From: Aureococcus anophagefferens
Lineage: Eukaryota; Sar; Pelagophyceae; Pelagomonadales; Pelagomonadaceae
Assembly (NCBI RefSeq): GCF_000186865.1
Contig: NW_008705561.1
Coordinates: 1,811,150 to 1,875,149 of the forward strand
Direction: 5' to 3'
Length of the DNA: 64,000 nucleotides
How positions within the stretch are numbered: the stretch's first letter is position 1; each line of letters opens with the position of its first letter. Shown here in pieces: positions 59,945 through 64,000 of this stretch. The position numbers and the translations under genes are program-made. The notes beneath the pieces were generated by a model. That model saw nothing but the letters and a program-made list of their open reading frames with translations, made no database searches and was not told the DNA's origin.

Positions 59945-60850
59945 TCAGGGCGGAAGGTGGTTATGGTGGTGCGTGTGGTGCAGCCAGACGGAGTGGACGA
60001 GCTTGGACTGGCACCACTTCCCGCTGTCCTTCGCGTGGAAGAGCTTGCCGTTGCAGTCGTTGTACTCCGCGGCGCGCCGGAAGCCGTTCTGGCGGAGGAA
60101 CGCGAACCAGGGCTCGTAGTCCATGCAGAGCCGCTCCTCGAAGGCGCAGGACATGTCCTCCTCGAGGAGGATCTGCTTGATCTGGCCCGAGATGATCACG
60201 GGGTCGAGCTGGTCGCGCATGAAGCGCATGCAGCCCTCGCAGTCGACGAGGAGCGTGTCGAAAGAAAAGCCCGCGGACCGCTCGAGGTCGAGGTAGGCGA
60301 CGGCGTTGTGGGAGGCCGCCGCGTCGGGCACGACGCGGCCGCCGTAGCCGCGGCCCATGACCTTCATGCCGCCGGAGCCGACGACGCCCTTGACGACCGT
60401 CGCCGCGCAGTCGTTCTTCCGGAGGTTCGCCTCGAGGTGGGCCCAGACGCCCTCGTCGGGCTCGACGACGGCGAGGCGCCCGCTGTTGCCCTGGACCTCG
60501 GCGATCTGGCAGGTCGTCGTCCCGAAGCGGCCGCCGAACTCGAGCACCGTCGCGTTCCGCGGCAGGTGCTTGCGCACGAGGAAGTGCTCCGGCAGCTCGA
60601 CCTCGCAGATGAAGGGCAGGGCGCCGTGCTCGAAGGCGTCGCAGCCGCTCTTGCGGATCGTGCCACTGCGTTTCGCCGGCGACGCGGCGACCTTGAGCAT
60701 GCGGTCGCTGCCCAGCGTCGGCAGCTCCTGGAGCATGCCCTCGACGACGAACTTGCGCGCGAAGCCGCTGCCGTCCTCGCTCCGGGCCTGCGAGGCCAGG
60801 AGCAGCAGGGCGCAGACCCACCGGCGAACCAACCGGCAGCGGTCGACCAT
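59945..60850 (-). CDS. FkbM-like SAM methyltransferase with signal peptide
   Basis: A 301-aa product. The signal peptide (MVDRCRLVRRWVCALLLLASQARS) is followed by a Rossmann-type methyltransferase: ATVLEFGGRFGTTTCQIAEV (SAM motif I), RLAVVEPDEGVWAHLEANL (motif II acidic residue E/D), and FSFDTLLVDCEGCM, which is the D-x-E-G segment of FkbM-type enzymes. Several Cys and a His-rich C-terminus (HHTHHHNH) are notable; the latter could bind metal. It is probably a lumenal or secreted O-methyltransferase. The target is unknown. Confidence 0.75.
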   Translation of the reverse strand: MVDRCRLVRRWVCALLLLASQARSEDGSGFARKFVVEGMLQELPTLGSDRMLKVAASPAKRSGTIRKSGCDAFEHGALPFICEVELPEHFLVRKHLPRNATVLEFGGRFGTTTCQIAEVQGNSGRLAVVEPDEGVWAHLEANLRKNDCAATVVKGVVGSGGMKVMGRGYGGRVVPDAAASHNAVAYLDLERSAGFSFDTLLVDCEGCMRFMRDQLDPVIISGQIKQILLEEDMSCAFEERLCMDYEPWFAFLRQNGFRRAAEYNDCNGKLFHAKDSGKWCQSKLVHSVWLHHTHHHNHLPP

Positions 60851-60958
60851 CGCGCGCGGGCTGCCTCGCTTCAATACGAATTCAACGCGAGGTAAACTCC
60901 TTCACGATGCTGCCAAATCCACAGGCTGCCCAATCTGGCCAGGGCTGCCCACTAAAGC

Positions 60959-62218
60959 ATGGGCCGGCTCAGGGGCATCGCGGCGTCGGCGGCGGCGGGC
61001 CCGCGGCTCGAAACGCTCGTCGCGGCGCCGACGCTCCCGGACCACGCGGCCGTGCTCGCGCTGGCGTCGGGCGCCGACGGCGAGTACCTGCCGCTCAGCG
61101 AGTCGCCGCTCTTCGAGGAGGCCGTCGACGTGCTCGGCGACGCGCGGCTGCGCTGCGCCGCGGCGCGCGTCGTCTACCTCGCCGTGCGCACGGAGGCCGA
61201 GGGCTGGAAGGCGAGCCGCGCGCGCGTCGCCGGCGCCGGCGCCGTCCCCGAGCTCGTCGCGCTGCTGCGCGACGGCGACGTCTCGGAGTCGACGGTCGCG
61301 GACGCGGCCCTCGCGCTGCGCTACACGGTCATGGGCAACGCGCCCTTCATCGCCGGCGCCGTCGACGCCGGCGCCGTGCCGGCGCTGATCCGCGGCGCGC
61401 GACAGCGCGCCGGCGCGCCGCCGCCGGACGGCGCGGACCCGCTCGCGCCCCCGTCGCCCGCGGCGGCGCTCGTCGAGGCCCTCGTCGCGCTGAGCTGGTC
61501 CGGGCCGAGCCGGGCGACGCTCATGGCCGAGGCCGACCTCCCGCCGCTGCTCCTCGCGCTCCTCGGGGGCGACGACGCGCCCGCCGCGGCGCGCGCGGCC
61601 GCGGTCGCGACGCAGCTCGCGCAGGAGCCGGACCTCCGCGCGCCGCTCGCCGCGGCGGGCCTCGTGCCGCCGCTCCTGGCGCGCTTCCGCGGCGACGACC
61701 ACGACTGCAAGGTCGAGGCCGCGGCGGCCCTCGCCTGGCTCTCCCAGGAGGCCGCGAACGTGGCCGTCTTTCGAGCCGCGTGGGCGGCGAACCCGCCGCC
61801 GGGCGGCCTCGCGGCGCCCGAGCCGGAGGTCATCGACGAGGACGACGACTTCTCCGACATCGTGCCCCTGCCCGTCGACGACGACGGCAACCCCGCGGAC
61901 CCGGCCGCGGCGCCCGAGCCCGAGCCCGAGGTCGAGGTCGAGCCCGAGGCCGAGCCGGAGGCCGAGCCGACGTTCGAGGAGTTCATGAAGCGGCGCAAGC
62001 CGTGCAAGACGAAGGAGGAGGCCATCAAGCGCTTCACGCAGGCCCTCGCGAAGGTCGACGAGATCGCGGACCTCAAGCTCCTCGACCTCGGCCTCGACCC
62101 GCACCCGGACACGGGCAACGTCATGATCCCGGACACGGACGCGGGCCTCTACTGCCCCGCCGACGCCGTCTGCGACGAGCACCACCCCTACTGGACCAAC
62201 CCCGAGGGGTACATCTAA
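60959..62218 (+). CDS. Armadillo-repeat-like protein with acidic linker
   Basis: A 419-aa protein. Residues 1-275 are ARM/HEAT-like helical repeats (AGAVPELVALLRDGD, AGAVPALIRGAR, ADLPPLLLALLGGDD, AGLVPPLLARFRGDD, VEAAAALAWLSQEA). A Pro/Glu-rich acidic linker with EPEPEVEVEPEAEPEAEP follows, and then a conserved-looking C-terminal segment with TFEEFMKRRKPCKTKEEAIKRF and GLYCPADAVCDEHHPYWTNPEGYI. The first half is a protein-binding solenoid. No function can be assigned. Its TAA stop overlaps the TAG stop of the gene on the opposite strand. Confidence 0.75.
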   Translation: MGRLRGIAASAAAGPRLETLVAAPTLPDHAAVLALASGADGEYLPLSESPLFEEAVDVLGDARLRCAAARVVYLAVRTEAEGWKASRARVAGAGAVPELVALLRDGDVSESTVADAALALRYTVMGNAPFIAGAVDAGAVPALIRGARQRAGAPPPDGADPLAPPSPAAALVEALVALSWSGPSRATLMAEADLPPLLLALLGGDDAPAAARAAAVATQLAQEPDLRAPLAAAGLVPPLLARFRGDDHDCKVEAAAALAWLSQEAANVAVFRAAWAANPPPGGLAAPEPEVIDEDDDFSDIVPLPVDDDGNPADPAAAPEPEPEVEVEPEAEPEAEPTFEEFMKRRKPCKTKEEAIKRFTQALAKVDEIADLKLLDLGLDPHPDTGNVMIPDTDAGLYCPADAVCDEHHPYWTNPEGYI

Positions 62219-64000
62219 GAGGAGCCGAGGAGCCGCCGCCGCGCGTCCGCGTCGACGATGGCCGCGGCGTCCGCGACCGCGGCCGCGTGGGCCCGCGCGG
62301 CCGCCGCGTCGCCGCCGAAGCGGCGGAAGACGCGGAGCCGCCGCGTCGGCGACAGCGGCGCCGCGTCCCGCGCGAGCAGGTCGCGGACCCAGGGCGGCGG
62401 CGGCAGGCGGCGCTGCGCGTCCGCGAGCGCGCGCTCGAGCGCCGCGACGTTCTCGGCGTCGCCGGCGAGCGCGCGGAGCGCCGTCGCGTGGGCGCCCCGC
62501 GCCTCCTCGACGTCGCAGACGAGGGGCAGGGCGTCCAGGGCCGCGGCGCCCGCCGCCGCGGCGCCCGCGGCGTCGCCCGCGAGGGGCAGGACCTTGAAGA
62601 GCGCCGCGGCCGCGTTGTCCGACGCGGCGTCGCGCGACCCGAGGGTCCCGTCGGCGGGGTAGGCCGCGAGTGCCGCGGCGAGGGCGGCGAGGGCCTCGGG
62701 CCGCAGGCCCGCGTCCCGGGCGGCGAGGACGCCGAGGCCCCAGGCGCCGCACTGGCGCACGTCGTCGCGCGGGTCGCGCGCGGCCGCGAGCATTGGGCCG
62801 CGGAGCCGGCCCGGCAGCGCCGCGCCCGGCGGGCAGTGCGCGGCGACGTCGACGGCGAGGCAGGCGGCGGAGACGAAGGCCTCGCAGCGCAGGTCGTCGG
62901 GCCAGTCGCCGTCGGGCTCGAGGCACGGCGACAGGCACGGCGCCAACACGCCGTCCGCGAGGTCGCGGACCAAGGGCGTCGCCGCGCGCGCCGCGGCGAT
63001 GGCCCGGAGGCCCCGGCCGCAGGTCTCCTGGACCTCGCGCTCCGCGTCGCGCGTCGCGTCGGCGTCGTCGCCGCCCGCGCCGTCGAAGACGTCCGCGAAG
63101 TCCGCGCGGCGCCGCCAGCCGGCCGCGGCGTTGTCCGCGAGCGCGGCCGCGACGACGCGCAGGTCGTCGTCGCTTAATTCGCCGCAGGCGCCCGGCATCT
63201 CGAGGAGCTCGGCGAGCGCCTCGAGCACCATGGTCAGCGCCTGGAGCGACCGGAGCGCGCCCGCGCGCGAGTCGTCGTCCGCGTCGCCGCCGTCGTCCGC
63301 GTCGCCGTCGAAGGACACGACCTCCGCGCCGCCGCACCGGTCCCGCAGCGCCGCCGCGTGCCGGAGCAGCGTCGGCGCGACGGCGGCGAAGAAGGCCGGC
63401 CCGCCGCCGCCGCCCGCGGCCGCGAGCCTCGCGAGCACGGCCGCACCGACGGTGACGGCCGTCGGCGCGAAGCGGAGCCACTCGTGCGCCAGCGCGGCGC
63501 AGAGCGCCGCCGCGAGGCCGAGCCGCTCCGGCGCGAGGCCCGCGGCGTTGCGGTGGCGCCGGAGCACCTCGTACAACGAGCGCAGGGCGACCTCGTTCGT
63601 CGCGAGCGTCGACCCGTCGAGCGCGAAGTACGTCGCCTCGTCGCTCGCGGAGAAGCACGTGACGACGTCGCAGCCGCAATGCTCGGCCGCGAAGGCCCGC
63701 GCGTCGCGCACGGAGCCAAAGGTGTCGTAGGCGACGTCGCGGTCCGCCGCGGCGCAGGCGAGGAGCGCGACGACGCGCGCGACGTCGAGGCGGAGCGCGT
63801 CGCCCCGGCGCGCGCCGAGCAGCGCGTCGCACCACCGCGCGGCGCCGCCGAGGACGCGCCGCGTCAGCGCCGACGACGCCTCGCCGGCCTCGCGGGTCGC
63901 GAGCGCGACGAGGCGCCGCAGGTCGCCGAAGCGCCGCGACGGCTCGCAGTCGAAGACGCCGCGCGCCGCGCGCGCGCGCGTCGCGACGCACGCGGCCTCG
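62215..64000 (-). CDS. HEAT-repeat protein, possibly importin-beta family, 5' end outside window
   Basis: At least 594 residues of open frame reach the window edge without a start. The visible part is a HEAT-type solenoid: repeated amphipathic helices such as LGLAAALCAALAHEWLRFAP, LTMVLEALAELLEMPGACG, LRCEAFVSAACLAVDVAAHC and RDDVRQCGAWGLGVLAARDAG, with an acidic break (GDADDGGDADDDS). The run DVRQCGAWGLGVLA resembles C-terminal repeats of importin-5/RanBP6, so a karyopherin is the best guess. The Ala-rich composition of this genome weakens the comparison. Confidence 0.65.
   Translation of the reverse strand, partial: EAACVATRARAARGVFDCEPSRRFGDLRRLVALATREAGEASSALTRRVLGGAARWCDALLGARRGDALRLDVARVVALLACAAADRDVAYDTFGSVRDARAFAAEHCGCDVVTCFSASDEATYFALDGSTLATNEVALRSLYEVLRRHRNAAGLAPERLGLAAALCAALAHEWLRFAPTAVTVGAAVLARLAAAGGGGGPAFFAAVAPTLLRHAAALRDRCGGAEVVSFDGDADDGGDADDDSRAGALRSLQALTMVLEALAELLEMPGACGELSDDDLRVVAAALADNAAAGWRRRADFADVFDGAGGDDADATRDAEREVQETCGRGLRAIAAARAATPLVRDLADGVLAPCLSPCLEPDGDWPDDLRCEAFVSAACLAVDVAAHCPPGAALPGRLRGPMLAAARDPRDDVRQCGAWGLGVLAARDAGLRPEALAALAAALAAYPADGTLGSRDAASDNAAAALFKVLPLAGDAAGAAAAGAAALDALPLVCDVEEARGAHATALRALAGDAENVAALERALADAQRRLPPPPWVRDLLARDAAPLSPTRRLRVFRRFGGDAAAARAHAAAVADAAAIVDADARRRLLGSS

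Noticed and set aside
1..64000. CRISPR arrays, tRNA and rRNA genes
   Set aside because: No regularly spaced short repeats, cloverleaf-like segments or conserved rRNA blocks were noticed. The sequence is eukaryotic nuclear DNA, where CRISPR is not expected. A tRNA scan was not possible here.

Overview
The window looks like nuclear DNA from a compact, very GC-rich photosynthetic stramenopile. A pelagophyte such as Aureococcus is the best guess, judged from sequence only. The evidence is: eukaryotic genes with spliceosomal introns; presequences of the secondary-plastid type (signal peptide followed by F or L at +1); a nuclear psbW; a carotenoid-isomerase homologue; very strong G/C third-position bias; gene gaps often under 200 bp; and short inverted-repeat elements that act as introns (introners), of the kind reported from Aureococcus and Micromonas.

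Layout. 0-12 kb: a DOT1-like methyltransferase, a PH/adaptin-ear protein, a tetraspan-like membrane protein, and a large calcium-channel alpha-2/delta-like surface protein. Three of these four genes are cut by introners. 12-30 kb: densely packed and mostly intronless, with psbW, a PP2C phosphatase, a rhamnonate-dehydratase homologue without its catalytic residues, ankyrin and TPR proteins, lipase maturation factor, a PC-esterase, an EF-hand protein, a tandem-repeat protein, one disrupted gene and a GNAT. 30-37 kb: a nucleotide-sugar transporter whose start codon lies 8 bp from a complete 4.0-kb PIF/Harbinger transposon (Myb-like gene plus DDE transposase, TIRs, TGA target duplication). A 1.5-kb element with long inverted repeats follows. 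37-47 kb: a RING protein, a glycosyltransferase, a MYND protein, a carotenoid-isomerase-like enzyme, SPB1 and a coiled-coil membrane protein. 47.9-50.2 kb: gene-free and repeat-rich (MITE, 133-bp direct repeats, a palindrome). 50-64 kb: an F-box/NHL protein, a TPR-aspartyl hydroxylase, a TPR protein, an intron-rich ShKT/RanBP2-finger membrane protein, a DMT transporter, an FkbM-like methyltransferase, and ARM and HEAT proteins.

The main result is the introners. Four copies of a ~203-bp family A (one in the opposite orientation to its gene), one 196-bp family B, two 69-80-bp family C copies and one or two degenerate candidates are each flanked by an 8-bp direct repeat. In the seven clear cases the splice sites follow one rule. 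The duplicated target supplies the 5' splice site (it begins GT, once GC) and the element's own ...AG end supplies the 3' site. Splicing then restores the pre-insertion reading frame exactly.

Genes were called from reading frames, motifs and remembered family features. No database search or transcript data were available, so splice sites and start codons are inferences.
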